A stretch of DNA of 64,000 nt, taken from positions 1-64,000 of the forward strand of contig DASTYC010000007.1 in NCBI GenBank assembly GCA_035765195.1. Direction: 5' to 3'. The stretch comes from CALAED01 sp035765195. GTDB taxonomy: Bacteria > Actinomycetota > Actinomycetes > Streptosporangiales > Streptosporangiaceae. Both the position numbers and the translations under genes were made by a program. Below are positions 34,538 through 43,372 of the stretch, piece by piece (position 1 is the first letter of the stretch; every line of letters starts with the position of its first letter). Below the pieces are notes generated by a model. It worked only from the letters and a program-made list of their open reading frames with translations, did no database searches and had not been told where the DNA came from.

Positions 34538-35476
34538 ATGAGCGAAACCACCGGCACGATCGCTCCGCCGGATGCGGCGGTGGCCGTGCACACCCGAGGC
34601 CTGACGAAGAGATACGGCGAGCACCTCGCCGTCGACGCGGTGGACCTGACCGTGCGACGGGGGGAGATGTACGGCTTCCTCGGGCCAAACGGCGCCGGCA
34701 AAACGACCACCCTGCGCATGATCGTCGGCCTGATCCGCCCGACCGGCGGCACGGCCACGGTGGCGGGGCGGCCGGCCGGCGCCCCGGCCGCGAACCGCGG
34801 GGTCGGCGCGCTGGTCGAGGGCCCGGGTTTCTACCCGTACCTCAACGGACGCGACAACCTGCGCGTTCTGGCACGCTATCGCGGCCTCGGCGAAGCCGAG
34901 GTCGGGCGCGCGCTGGAACGGGTCGGCCTCGCCGCGCGGGCGCACGACAGGTTCAAGACCTACTCGCTCGGCATGAAGCAGCGGCTGGGATTGGCCGCGG
35001 CCCTGCTCGGCGACCCCGGCCTGCTGATCCTCGACGAGCCGACCAACGGCCTGGACCCCGCGGGCGTCGGTGAGATGCGGCGGCTGCTCACCGGGCTGGT
35101 CGCCGCGGGCCACACGGTGCTGCTGTCCAGCCACATGCTGAGCGAAGTGCAGGAGATGTGCGACCGGGTCGGCGTGATCAACAAGGGACGGCTGGTCGCC
35201 GAGTCCACGGTCGGCGAGTTGCTGGGCGCGGGCCGGCTGCGCGTCCGCGCCGACCCGATGGCGACCGCGCTGGCCGTGAGCAGGCGGCTCGCCGGCGACG
35301 ACACGGTGACGGTGACCGACGGCGTCCTGCACCTGCGCATCGACCCCAGGCGTGCCGCCGAGGTGACCCGCGCCTTGGTCGCGGCCGACGTCGAGGTCCA
35401 CGAGATCAGCCCGATCGAACGCTCACTGGAAGAGGTGTTCTTCGAGATGACCGCCAACGCCGAGGCCGTACGATGA
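34538..35476 (+). CDS. ABC transporter ATP-binding protein (drug-export type)
   Basis: The 312-aa ATPase has Walker A GPNGAGKTTTLRM, the signature YSLGMKQRLGLA, Walker B GLLILDEPTNGLDP and the H-loop in VLLSSHMLSEVQEM. The C-terminal extension with an ACT-like fold (RRAAEVTRALVAADVEVHEI) fits the multidrug/bacitracin (BcrA/DrrA) exporter group. It should power the permease that overlaps its stop (ATGA). The 14-bp repeat array in front and the two-component genes upstream suggest induction by a cell-envelope antibiotic. Confidence 0.95.
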   Translation: MSETTGTIAPPDAAVAVHTRGLTKRYGEHLAVDAVDLTVRRGEMYGFLGPNGAGKTTTLRMIVGLIRPTGGTATVAGRPAGAPAANRGVGALVEGPGFYPYLNGRDNLRVLARYRGLGEAEVGRALERVGLAARAHDRFKTYSLGMKQRLGLAAALLGDPGLLILDEPTNGLDPAGVGEMRRLLTGLVAAGHTVLLSSHMLSEVQEMCDRVGVINKGRLVAESTVGELLGAGRLRVRADPMATALAVSRRLAGDDTVTVTDGVLHLRIDPRRAAEVTRALVAADVEVHEISPIERSLEEVFFEMTANAEAVR

Positions 35477-36321
35477 CCGCCCTGGCGGCAAGCACCCGCG
35501 CCGAATTCCTGCGTCTGCGGCGATGGCCGGCGGTGTGGGCGATGGCCGGCGCCTGGTTGTTGCTGAACGTCACCTTCGGCTACGTCTTCCCGTACCTCTC
35601 CTACCGCAACGGCGGCGGCTTCGCCAACGACGGCGTCGACGCCCGGCGGCTGCTGGCGAGCGTCCTGCCGGGAGAGGTCCCGGTCGCCGTGGTGCGGGGG
35701 ATGCCGATGTTCGGCGGAGCGATCCTGTTCGCGCTGGGCGCGCTGGCCGCGGGCAGCGGCTACGGATGGGGCACCTGGAAGACCGCGTTCACCCAGGGGC
35801 TCCGGCGCCGAGCCGTGCTCGGCGGCACTTTCGCGGGCCTGGCCGGCTGCGTCATCGCGCTGGTGCTCGGAACGTTCGCCGTCGACCTGGGCGTCGCGAT
35901 GGCGCTCGCGGCCGCCGAAGGACAGGGCCTCCGCGGGCCCGCCCCGATCGATCTGGCCCTCGCGCTCGGCGGCGGGTTCCTGGTCCTCATCCTGTGGGCG
36001 ACGGCGGGCCTCGCCGTGGGCACCCTCACACGCAACCCCGCCCTCGCCGTCGCCCTCGGACTCGTCTGGACCCTCGCGGTGGAGAACCTGCTGCGCGCCG
36101 TCTCCTCCCTGCTCGACTGGCTGCGGCCGGTCACGGACGTCCTGCCCGGCACGGCCGCCGGTTCGACGGTCGCGGCCCTCGGCGCCGAACCGGTATCGCG
36201 AGGCGGCTCCCCCGGCGTGGTCGACAACCTCGGCGGCGGCCCGGCCACCGCCCTCACGTTCGCCTACATCGTCGTCTTCGTCATCATCACCGGGGTACTG
36301 GCCCGACGCGACGTCACATGA
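35473..36321 (+). CDS. ABC transporter permease
   Basis: The 282-aa membrane protein has about six hydrophobic helices (WPAVWAMAGAWLLLNVTFGY, GGAILFALGALAAGSGYGWG, GGFLVLILWATAGLAVGTL, ALTFAYIVVFVIITGVLARR). This is the ABC-2/BcrB permease layout, with the short WKTAFTQG coupling helix between segments. Its ATG overlaps the stop of the ATPase gene, so the two are made together as an exporter. The transported compound is unknown. Confidence 0.92.
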   Translation: MTALAASTRAEFLRLRRWPAVWAMAGAWLLLNVTFGYVFPYLSYRNGGGFANDGVDARRLLASVLPGEVPVAVVRGMPMFGGAILFALGALAAGSGYGWGTWKTAFTQGLRRRAVLGGTFAGLAGCVIALVLGTFAVDLGVAMALAAAEGQGLRGPAPIDLALALGGGFLVLILWATAGLAVGTLTRNPALAVALGLVWTLAVENLLRAVSSLLDWLRPVTDVLPGTAAGSTVAALGAEPVSRGGSPGVVDNLGGGPATALTFAYIVVFVIITGVLARRDVT

Positions 36322-36330
36322 CCCGGAACC

Positions 36331-36612
36331 TCACGCGGCGGCGGGGGCGGGTGCGGGCCGTGTCGTGAGCAAGGTCGGGTAGGCCTCGGCCACGGCGTCC
36401 AGCGCCCAGCGCATCCGGATCACGTAGGTCTCAGGGTGGTCGCCCGCCTCCTGCGCGACGTGGACCGCGCATGCCGTGCAGTCCCCACCGCAGGTGCTCA
36501 GGCGATCCTCGATGGCCGTACGAACCTGATCGGGCGAGGGGTTCTCGGACGCCTGCAGCGTGCTGACGAAGAGGACCTTGGCCAGATCCGACACGCTCAG
36601 TGTGCCTGACAC
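36331..36612 (-). CDS. small Cys-containing conserved hypothetical protein
   Basis: The 93-aa soluble protein has a cluster CGGDCTACA in its middle (three cysteines as C-x3-C-x2-C) and a Pro/Ala tail. The N-terminus (SVSDLAKVLFVSTLQASENP) and RMRWALDAVAEAYP are helical. The cysteines could bind a metal. The GTG at 36612 follows AAGGAG 7 nt upstream. It converges with the ABC permease, only 9 bp apart, and diverges from the kinase-cyclophilin gene. Its function is not recognised. Confidence 0.75.
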   Translation of the reverse strand: MSGTLSVSDLAKVLFVSTLQASENPSPDQVRTAIEDRLSTCGGDCTACAVHVAQEAGDHPETYVIRMRWALDAVAEAYPTLLTTRPAPAPAAA

Positions 36613-36849
36613 CGCGTGTCTCCTTCCAACGGGGCGGAGGTTTCCGCTCCGCCTACCTCATACAGTGCCGCCGCGCCCTACGACACCGGTATCCGGGAAG
36701 TCCCTTCTTTTGCGGTGCCGCCGACCCTTGAAGTCCCGGAGCGACACGGACGGAGCCAAGTGGCCGGCATGGACGTGGCCTGCTGCGGCCGGGCACCGTC
36801 CCGTGCGGCACGGATAGGCTTTCCTGCGGCCTGTCCCTGGAGGTCTCAC

Positions 36850-38550
36850 GTGCAACAGCCCCGGCCCCTGCGCCCGAACGACCCACGTGAAGTCGACGGA
36901 TACCGGTTAATCGGGCGGCTCGGCGAGGGCGCGCAGGGCATCGTGTTCTTGGGCGAGTCCGGCACGGGGGTGCGCGTCGCGGTGAAGGTGCTGCGGGCCG
37001 AGATCGACCAGGACTCCCGGGCCCGTACCTTGTTCGAACGCGAGTTGGCCGCCGTCCGGCGGGTCGCCCCCTTCTGCACCGCTCAGATCCTTGCCGCGGA
37101 AGCCGACGGGCACGCGCCGTACATCGTGAGCGAGTACGTCGACGGCCCGTCGCTGCAGCAGCTGGTCTCGCAGCGCGGGCCGCTGCCCGCCGCCGAGGTG
37201 CTGCGGCTGGCCATCGGCACCGCCACGGCGCTGCTGGCGATCCACGAGGCGGGCGTCGTCCACCGCGACTTCAAACCGGCCAACGTGCTCTTGGGCGCGG
37301 ACGGCCCAAAGGTCATCGACTTTGGTATCGCCAAGCCGTTGGAGGCGGCCGCGGCGACGATGACCGCGGTGGTCGGCACACCCGCCTACATGGCGCCGGA
37401 GCAGATGGCGGGGACCGCGGGCGGTCCGCCGCTGGACATGTTCGCGTGGGGCTGCACCATGGCCTACGCCGCGAACGGCGTACCACCGTTCGGCGGCGAC
37501 TCGGTTCCGGCGGTCATGAGCCGGATCTTGCACGAGGAGCCGTCACTGGGCGCGTTGGACGGACAGGTGCGCGAACTGGTGGCGGCCTGCCTGGCCAAGG
37601 AGCCGGCGCGACGACCTACCGCACGGGACGTCCTGGTGCGGTTGCTGGGTCTGGAAAACGGCGGTGATCTGCTCACCGAGGGGACGTCGGCGGCGGCGAC
37701 CCTGACCGCCGACACGATCACGGACTCGGCGACGCTACCGTCGGCCCTCCTGTATCCACCGCCGCCCGCCGCCGTTCCGCCCGCGCCGGGCACACCTGTG
37801 GAGCTACCGTCCGCGGGCGCGGCCGACCGCCGCCGGCGTCTGCTGGTGGGCGGGGCGGCGGCCGCCGCAGTGGTGCTGGTCACCGGTGCGGCGGCCGCCG
37901 TGATCTATTGGAACGGCAGGGGCGGGGGCGGAAACACACCGCAGGAGCCGAGCTCACCGAGCGCCGCCGCGGCCGCCGCGGGCCCGTGTCGCTATCTCCC
38001 CCAATCGGAGGGCGCGGTACGGAACGTCGGCGTTCCCCCGTCCCGCCCAGTGGCGACGGGTCGGGTCCAGGCCACCGTGGAGACCAACCTCGGCACGCTG
38101 ACCATGCGGCTCGACGGGGCCAAGGCTCCGTGCACCGTGAACTCCATCGTTTACCTGGCGGACCGCAAGTTCTACGACAACACCCCGTGTCATCGGCTCA
38201 CGACGTCGGAGACCCTGAAGGTGTTGCAGTGCGGCGACCCCTCGGGCACCGGGACCGGCGGTCCCGCCTATCGCTTCGGCACGGAGAACACGGCCGGCGC
38301 ACGCTACACCCGCGGCACCGTGGCCATCGCGAACGCGGGTACCTCCGACAGCAACGGCAGCCAGTTCTTCATCCTCTACGCCGACGCGCCCGACCTGCCC
38401 CCGACCTACACTGTCGTCGGCAACGTCGCCACCGGCATGGACATCGTGGACAGAGTGGCGGCCGCCGGGGCGAAACCCGGCCTCGGCGAAGGCGACGGTC
38501 CACCAAACCGACGAATCACCATCACCCAACTCCGCACGGCCACCGGCTGA
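36850..38550 (+). CDS. membrane Ser/Thr protein kinase with extracellular cyclophilin domain
   Basis: The 566-aa protein has a Hanks-type kinase at about residues 18-275: glycine loop GRLGEGAQGIVFLG, VAVKVL lysine, catalytic HRDFKPANVLL, DFGIAKP and GTPAYMAPEQM. A Pro/Ala linker leads to one transmembrane helix at about 333-355. Outside lies a cyclophilin-type peptidyl-prolyl isomerase domain (about 407-564) with FYDNTPCHRL, the QCGDPSGTG turn and DSNGSQFFILY. The active-site Arg (in CHRL) and Gln are present. Most actinobacterial kinases carry PASTA or other sensor domains here, so a prolyl isomerase is unusual. The GTG at 36850 has GGAGG 6 nt upstream; a longer frame from 36616 lacks one. 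Confidence 0.92.
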   Translation: MQQPRPLRPNDPREVDGYRLIGRLGEGAQGIVFLGESGTGVRVAVKVLRAEIDQDSRARTLFERELAAVRRVAPFCTAQILAAEADGHAPYIVSEYVDGPSLQQLVSQRGPLPAAEVLRLAIGTATALLAIHEAGVVHRDFKPANVLLGADGPKVIDFGIAKPLEAAAATMTAVVGTPAYMAPEQMAGTAGGPPLDMFAWGCTMAYAANGVPPFGGDSVPAVMSRILHEEPSLGALDGQVRELVAACLAKEPARRPTARDVLVRLLGLENGGDLLTEGTSAAATLTADTITDSATLPSALLYPPPPAAVPPAPGTPVELPSAGAADRRRRLLVGGAAAAAVVLVTGAAAAVIYWNGRGGGGNTPQEPSSPSAAAAAAGPCRYLPQSEGAVRNVGVPPSRPVATGRVQATVETNLGTLTMRLDGAKAPCTVNSIVYLADRKFYDNTPCHRLTTSETLKVLQCGDPSGTGTGGPAYRFGTENTAGARYTRGTVAIANAGTSDSNGSQFFILYADAPDLPPTYTVVGNVATGMDIVDRVAAAGAKPGLGEGDGPPNRRITITQLRTATG

Positions 38551-38605
38551 CCGAAGACGAGCCGCCGCCGGGTACGCGGTTTCCCGCGCCGTAGCCGTTG
38601 CGGTA

Positions 38606-39820
38606 CTAGGCGGGATTCGACCAGATCACGATGCCGAGGCACATCTCGTCGCTCGTGCCGTCGCCCCAGACGACGTACCGCGGCGGCAGCGACCGCATCT
38701 CGGGGAGCTGGCGCCGCAGCGTCGCATCGTGCGTGCAGGTCACCCGCAGGGTGTCGCCGGGCCCGACCTTGACGGGCTTGGCCAACGGGCGGGCGTTCTG
38801 GTCGTCGAAGTTGTACTGGGGCACGTCGAGCAGGGTCTTGGCGTGTGACGTACCGGGGTTCAGCTCCACCTTGATCGAGCGGCCCAGCAGGTGCATGTGC
38901 CCGGCCACGGCTCGCACCACCCCGGCCTGACGGACCTCGCGGTCGCAGTGCTGGGTGGGACCGGCGCGCGGCGCCTGGCCGGCGTTGCAGAGCAGGTTGA
39001 GCCCGGACACCGTCGCCCCCGCGGCCTCCCCGAACCTGTGCCAGACGTCGAGCACCGCCGATGTTCGGTTGCACAGCGGGCCCGCCTCGCCGGGCGCGCA
39101 CGGCAGCTCGACCGGGGCGGGGACCAAGGTGGTCTGCAGCGGGTCGAGGTCGGCCGAGCCGCCCATGACGCGCAGCCGGATGCCGGACTGGTCGGTGCCG
39201 GCGGGCTTTCCGCCGGTCGCGAGCAGGTTGTAGTGAATCTGCATGACGATCTGGCTGCCCCGCGGCATCTCATAGCCGGTGTGATCGCGCAGCACCGCCT
39301 CCCTGCCGCCGGGCGCCCAGGCCGCGATCCATGCCGCGGCGCCGCGCAGCCGGCCGGCCGCGCCGTCACCGCCGATGCCGGTGCCGCCGAAGCAGGTCCA
39401 CCCGTCGCCGGGGGTCTCGGCGTCGAGCCTGCGCGCGTCGGCGACGTCGGACGGCAGGACCCGGAAGAAGATCGCGTGGTGCACGATGCCGGCGTTCCGC
39501 GGCAGGAACTGGCTGCCGGTCAGAAACGTCCGCTTGGTGAACCCGGGGTCGATGAGGAAGCAGCGGTACTCGTCGGTCGAGTCCTTCGGCGGCACCGGGG
39601 TGAACGGCCGCGGCATGGCGAGCCGGACGAACCGTTCGCCGGCGCGCAGCGGCGCGGGCGGTGGTGTACTGGCAGGGCCGTGGTGCGCCGCGCCACCCTG
39701 TGCCGCCCGGTCGGAGCGCGTCGCGCCCGGCCGAGCGCCGCCGCCCCCGTTCGCCACGCAGCCGACGGTAAGCACCAGCGCCATTGCCGCCGCGGCCGCG
39801 CGTCCCATAACCGATCCCAT
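38606..39820 (-). CDS. lipoprotein related to copper type II monooxygenases (PHM-like)
   Basis: The 404-aa protein has a lipoprotein signal (MALVLTVGC; the Cys is the lipid anchor) and a Pro-rich spacer. The double beta-sandwich then shows the copper ligand pattern of peptidylglycine hydroxylating monooxygenase: VHHAIFF for the first site, MQIHYN, GHMHLLG for the second site, and TSDEMCLG with the Met ligand. Many paired cysteines are present. Eukaryotic relatives hydroxylate peptides with ascorbate and copper; bacterial ones are poorly known. The protein would be displayed on the outer face of the membrane. The start could be 39820 or the ATG at 39808. Confidence 0.82.
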   Translation of the reverse strand: MGSVMGRAAAAAMALVLTVGCVANGGGGARPGATRSDRAAQGGAAHHGPASTPPPAPLRAGERFVRLAMPRPFTPVPPKDSTDEYRCFLIDPGFTKRTFLTGSQFLPRNAGIVHHAIFFRVLPSDVADARRLDAETPGDGWTCFGGTGIGGDGAAGRLRGAAAWIAAWAPGGREAVLRDHTGYEMPRGSQIVMQIHYNLLATGGKPAGTDQSGIRLRVMGGSADLDPLQTTLVPAPVELPCAPGEAGPLCNRTSAVLDVWHRFGEAAGATVSGLNLLCNAGQAPRAGPTQHCDREVRQAGVVRAVAGHMHLLGRSIKVELNPGTSHAKTLLDVPQYNFDDQNARPLAKPVKVGPGDTLRVTCTHDATLRRQLPEMRSLPPRYVVWGDGTSDEMCLGIVIWSNPA

Positions 39821-39928
39821 GTCGGAATACGGTAGCCCTTCCGCTCCAGCGTCGTCTGTCGATCAGGACGCCGTGAGGTGTACCGGGGAGGGACACCTCG
39901 GCCAATCGTCGCATGTCTGAGCCCGCAC

Positions 39929-40873
39929 CTACGACGTGTCCGCGGTGCCATCGGGGCGACCGCCCGGTGTGCGGCCCCCGCTCCGGTCTGGGGGCGGGAC
40001 GGTGATCCGCCACGCCCGCGCGTGGAGGCGCCATTCGTGGTGTGAATAGGGGCCGTCGAGCTCCCCGTCGGCGTTGACCGGTACCGGGTCGCCGTCAACG
40101 GTGACCGTGGCGCCCTGCCGGTGGACGACGTCGCGGCGGGCGGGGTGGCTGCCGTCTCGAAGGTGTTTCGCGTACGCCAGCCGAGACAGCGGGCCGGTGG
40201 CGAAGGACACCATGACGTGGACGGTGCCGTCGTCGGGTTCGGCATCCGGGAGCAGCGGGGTGCCGCCGCCGATGGTCGCGCCGGTGCCGATGCCGACCAT
40301 GAGGACTCGTCTTTCCCCGTCCGCGACGGTCTCGTCGTCGACCCTGACGCGCAGGTGCCAGCCGGGTGTGCGCAGACCGGCGACCACGCTGCCGGCGGTG
40401 TAGGCGAACCGGCGCAGCCAGGGCTTGAGCGGGGCGGCCCGGCGGGACGCCTCGGCGCCGACGCCGAGGTGAGCGGCATTGACGACGATCCCGCCCCTGC
40501 TGTCGTGCAGCAGATCCAGAGTGCGCCGGTGCCGCCGCAAGACGACCCGCGCCGCGGCTTCGGGGTCGAGCGGGATGCCGAGCGTACGGGCGAAGTCGTT
40601 GCCCGTGCCCAACGGGATGAGTCCCACCGGCCGGTCGGCGAGTTCGCCGCGGTCGCGCAGCGCCGCGACGAGTGCGTGCAGTGATCCATCGCCGCCGAGT
40701 ACCACTGGCTCGCGATCGCGGTGCTCGGCCAGGACGCCGGCGATCTCGGCCGGACTGTCGAGGGTTGCGATGACCACATCGGTCTCCGCGGCGAGGACGT
40801 CGAGAGCCGCCGTCCCGGCCGCGGAGTCGGCGGACCCGGCCGCCGCGTTGCGGATCACGACCAGCTTCTGCAT
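39929..40873 (-). CDS. diacylglycerol/lipid kinase family protein
   Basis: The 314-aa protein has the YegS/DgkB/LCB5 catalytic fold: the nucleotide loop VVLGGDGSLHALVAAL, LIPLGTGNDFARTLGIP with its bound Asp, and NAAHLGVGAEASRR. It should phosphorylate diacylglycerol or another lipid alcohol at the membrane. I placed the start at the ATG 40873; the GTG at 40885 directly abuts the ribosome site AGGGA. The C-terminus ends in a Gly/Arg/Pro-rich tail. It follows the PhoD-like phosphatase gene 60 bp downstream on the same strand. Confidence 0.93.
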   Translation of the reverse strand: MQKLVVIRNAAAGSADSAAGTAALDVLAAETDVVIATLDSPAEIAGVLAEHRDREPVVLGGDGSLHALVAALRDRGELADRPVGLIPLGTGNDFARTLGIPLDPEAAARVVLRRHRRTLDLLHDSRGGIVVNAAHLGVGAEASRRAAPLKPWLRRFAYTAGSVVAGLRTPGWHLRVRVDDETVADGERRVLMVGIGTGATIGGGTPLLPDAEPDDGTVHVMVSFATGPLSRLAYAKHLRDGSHPARRDVVHRQGATVTVDGDPVPVNADGELDGPYSHHEWRLHARAWRITVPPPDRSGGRTPGGRPDGTADTS

Positions 40874-40933
40874 CGTCCGGATCACTCCCTGGACCAGATG
40901 GCGGCGGACGCGGGACGGCTCAACTCACTCAAC

Positions 40934-42550
40934 TCAACTCAGCTCTTCCTCCCCGAGCAGGTTGAGCGCACCGGGGTCGCCGTCGGTGGAGCGAGCGGCG
41001 TACCAGCGCACCGTCGCCGCCTCTCGGTTCAGGTTCAGCGTGGCGACCGTGTTGTGGAACCACGGACCGCGCTCGACTCGCCAGCGGAACGGCGTCCTCG
41101 GCACCCCCGCCAGCTTGGCCAGGCCGCGGCCGACCAGCCCGGCCAGCGCGAAGGAGGCCACCCCGTTGCCGACCCGGACGGTACGGCTCAACGGGTTGCG
41201 GATCGGGGAGGACACGATCTGGTAGACGCCGGTGTCTTGGCCCGTCCGGGCGCGGGCCAGGTAGGAGTAGTGCACGTCACCCGACAACATGGTGATGGTG
41301 GCGGGCGGCCGCCCCCGCCGTCCCGCGGCGATATCGCCGATCAGGTGGGACATGGCGGTGAACGAGCGGCGAAACGCGCCCCAATGTTCCAGGTCGATGC
41401 CCTGGCGGATCTTCTCGCTCACCGCCGCCGCCCGCGCGCCCCAGGCGCCGTCGCACACGGCCTCGTTCCAGCTCTCCAGGTAGTGCAGGCCGACGGGGAG
41501 CAGGATGGGCAACGACGAGCCGATGACCAGGTGGTCGACGTCTCCGGTGGCGAGTCCGTCGAACCATTCCCACTCCAGATCGTCCATCATCGCCCTGCGG
41601 CCGGGCTCGAGCGCACGGGCGCAGCGGGAGTCCAGGACCACCAGCCGGGTGGCGCCAAAGTCGCGGGTGAAGCTCCACCTGTTCTCCTGTGGCCGCTGGT
41701 CGGCGCCCCAGGCGAACTCGTCGAGCAGTCCGCCGCCGTCGCCTTCGAGACCGCGGAGCTTGCCCAGCAGCGGATCGACCGCGCGCTCGGCGGGCGGCAG
41801 GTTCCCCAGGTGCTGGTAGATCCAATACGAACCGAGCCCGGCCACCACGCGCCGGCGCCACCAGGGCAACCGCCGCATCTGCCGCTGCCAAGTGGCCGAC
41901 GTGTTCCAGTCGTCCCGCAAATCGTGATCATCGAAGATCATCGCGGTGGGAATCGTGGACATCAGCCACCGAACCGCCGGATCAGACCAGGCCAGCCGGT
42001 ACAGCTCGGCGTACTCGGCGAAGTCGGCGATCTCCTCGCCGGGGGCCTGCGCGGTGTCCCGGCGGCCGCGGATGAACTCTCGCACCGGTTCCGGCGTCTC
42101 ATCGGCGTACACCTGATCGCCCAGCAACAGCAGAAGGGTCGGCCACTCATCCTGCGGCTCGCCCGCGATCCGGTAGGCGTAGGACCGCAGCACGTCCACG
42201 CCATGCGTCAGCACGTGCTTCGCGTCGTTCGGCACGCTGGTCCGGCACGACCCGAACAAGATCTTGACGTGCCGGCTGCCGGGGTCGACGGTGCTGATCC
42301 GGCTGGGCGGGAACTCGTCGCCCGGGGCCGGCCACACCCGCCTGCCGTCGAGGTCCACCGTGTAGGGGGTGCTGGTCCCGGGCCGTAGTCCTTCTATCTC
42401 CACCAGCGCGAAGTGGTGGCCGTGCACGGTGAAGGTCGAGGTGGAACTGTCCAGCACCCGCACGGTGCACGGGGCGTCGGTCTGTACCCACACGGCCGCC
42501 GTGCGCTCATCGACGTACCGCAGCAGGGGACCAAGCACCAGATCGGGCAC
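40934..42550 (-). CDS. PhoD-like alkaline phosphatase
   Basis: The 538-aa protein belongs to the PhoD/metallophosphatase group: KILFGSCRTS, LLLLGDQVYADETP, PTAMIFDDHDLRDDW, LVVLDSRCA and the ITMLSGDVHYSYLAR motif, each supplying metal ligands. An N-terminal beta-domain precedes them (VWVQTDAPCTVRVL). It has no signal peptide, unlike secreted PhoD, so it seems cytoplasmic and may act on phosphodiesters. The GTG at 42550 has GGGAGG 5 nt upstream. Its 3' end lies in a run of ctcaa/aactc repeats (40920-40942). Confidence 0.9.
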   Translation of the reverse strand: MPDLVLGPLLRYVDERTAAVWVQTDAPCTVRVLDSSTSTFTVHGHHFALVEIEGLRPGTSTPYTVDLDGRRVWPAPGDEFPPSRISTVDPGSRHVKILFGSCRTSVPNDAKHVLTHGVDVLRSYAYRIAGEPQDEWPTLLLLLGDQVYADETPEPVREFIRGRRDTAQAPGEEIADFAEYAELYRLAWSDPAVRWLMSTIPTAMIFDDHDLRDDWNTSATWQRQMRRLPWWRRRVVAGLGSYWIYQHLGNLPPAERAVDPLLGKLRGLEGDGGGLLDEFAWGADQRPQENRWSFTRDFGATRLVVLDSRCARALEPGRRAMMDDLEWEWFDGLATGDVDHLVIGSSLPILLPVGLHYLESWNEAVCDGAWGARAAAVSEKIRQGIDLEHWGAFRRSFTAMSHLIGDIAAGRRGRPPATITMLSGDVHYSYLARARTGQDTGVYQIVSSPIRNPLSRTVRVGNGVASFALAGLVGRGLAKLAGVPRTPFRWRVERGPWFHNTVATLNLNREAATVRWYAARSTDGDPGALNLLGEEELS

Positions 42551-42798
42551 GGCCGCCTCCCACGTCTAGACCGGTCAGCGGCGTCGCGCCGCGCCAAGCC
42601 CCTATACCCGGCATACGGGATTCGGCACACAGATGCACGAGACGAATCGCGTCCCCAGCGCCCCCGCCACGCCGGCGACCGCGAGGCCGGCCTTGGCGTG
42701 ACCGGTCAATCCCAGCCGCGGGCGTGCTGGTTAGTCATCCGTTTCTGGGGGAACTGCGGGTGCGGAAGACGCGGAACGGGCGAAGGGATGTGCGGGCG

Positions 42799-43272
42799 AT
42801 GGACGCGATCACGCTCCTCAAGGATGACCACAAGACCGTCGAGAAGCTGTTCAAGCAGTACGAGAAGGCCGGCGACCGGGCCTTGAAGACCAAGCAGAAG
42901 CTGGTCGCTCAGATCACCCAGGAGCTGACTCGGCACACCTACATTGAGGAGACGATCTTCTATCCGGCGGCCCGCGCGGCCGTCCCGGACACCACCGACC
43001 ACGTCCTGGAGAGCGTCGAAGAACACCATGTCGTCGTCTGGCTGCTATCGGAACTCGCCAAACTCGATCCCGCCGACGAAACCTATGACGCCAAGGTGAC
43101 CGTCCTGATCGAAAACGTGCGCCACCATGTCGAGGAGGAGGAGCAGGACTGGTTCCCGCAGGTCCGCAAGGCCATGGGCCGCAAGGACCTCCAGGAACTC
43201 GGCGGCCGCATGGAGCAGGCCAAGGCCGACGCCCCCACCGACCCTCTCAAGATTCCCAGCGCCAAGGCCTGA
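42799..43272 (+). CDS. hemerythrin HHE-domain protein
   Basis: The 157-aa protein is a four-helix hemerythrin-like domain. Its diiron ligands can be placed in LKDDHKTVEKLF, RHTYIEETIFYP, EEHHVVVWLLSEL and VRHHVEEEEQDWFP. Such proteins bind O2, NO or iron and help in oxidative or nitrosative stress. The ATG at 42799 has AAGGGA about 10 nt upstream; an in-frame ATG at 42724 would add a non-homologous leader. The 248-bp gap before it shows no other gene. Confidence 0.92.
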   Translation: MDAITLLKDDHKTVEKLFKQYEKAGDRALKTKQKLVAQITQELTRHTYIEETIFYPAARAAVPDTTDHVLESVEEHHVVVWLLSELAKLDPADETYDAKVTVLIENVRHHVEEEEQDWFPQVRKAMGRKDLQELGGRMEQAKADAPTDPLKIPSAKA

Positions 43273-43372
43273 TCCCTGACGGGTGCCTGACGGGCACCGT
43301 GATCTGTGTGATGAGCGCCGGTACGCAATTGCGGGCGAGGGTTTTTGGCGCCTGGGGGTAATATAACCGAAC

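Noticed and set aside
42551..42798. Small membrane peptide on the minus strand (34 codons from a TTG)
   Set aside because: It has one hydrophobic stretch, but the start is weak, the length minimal and no conservation can be seen.
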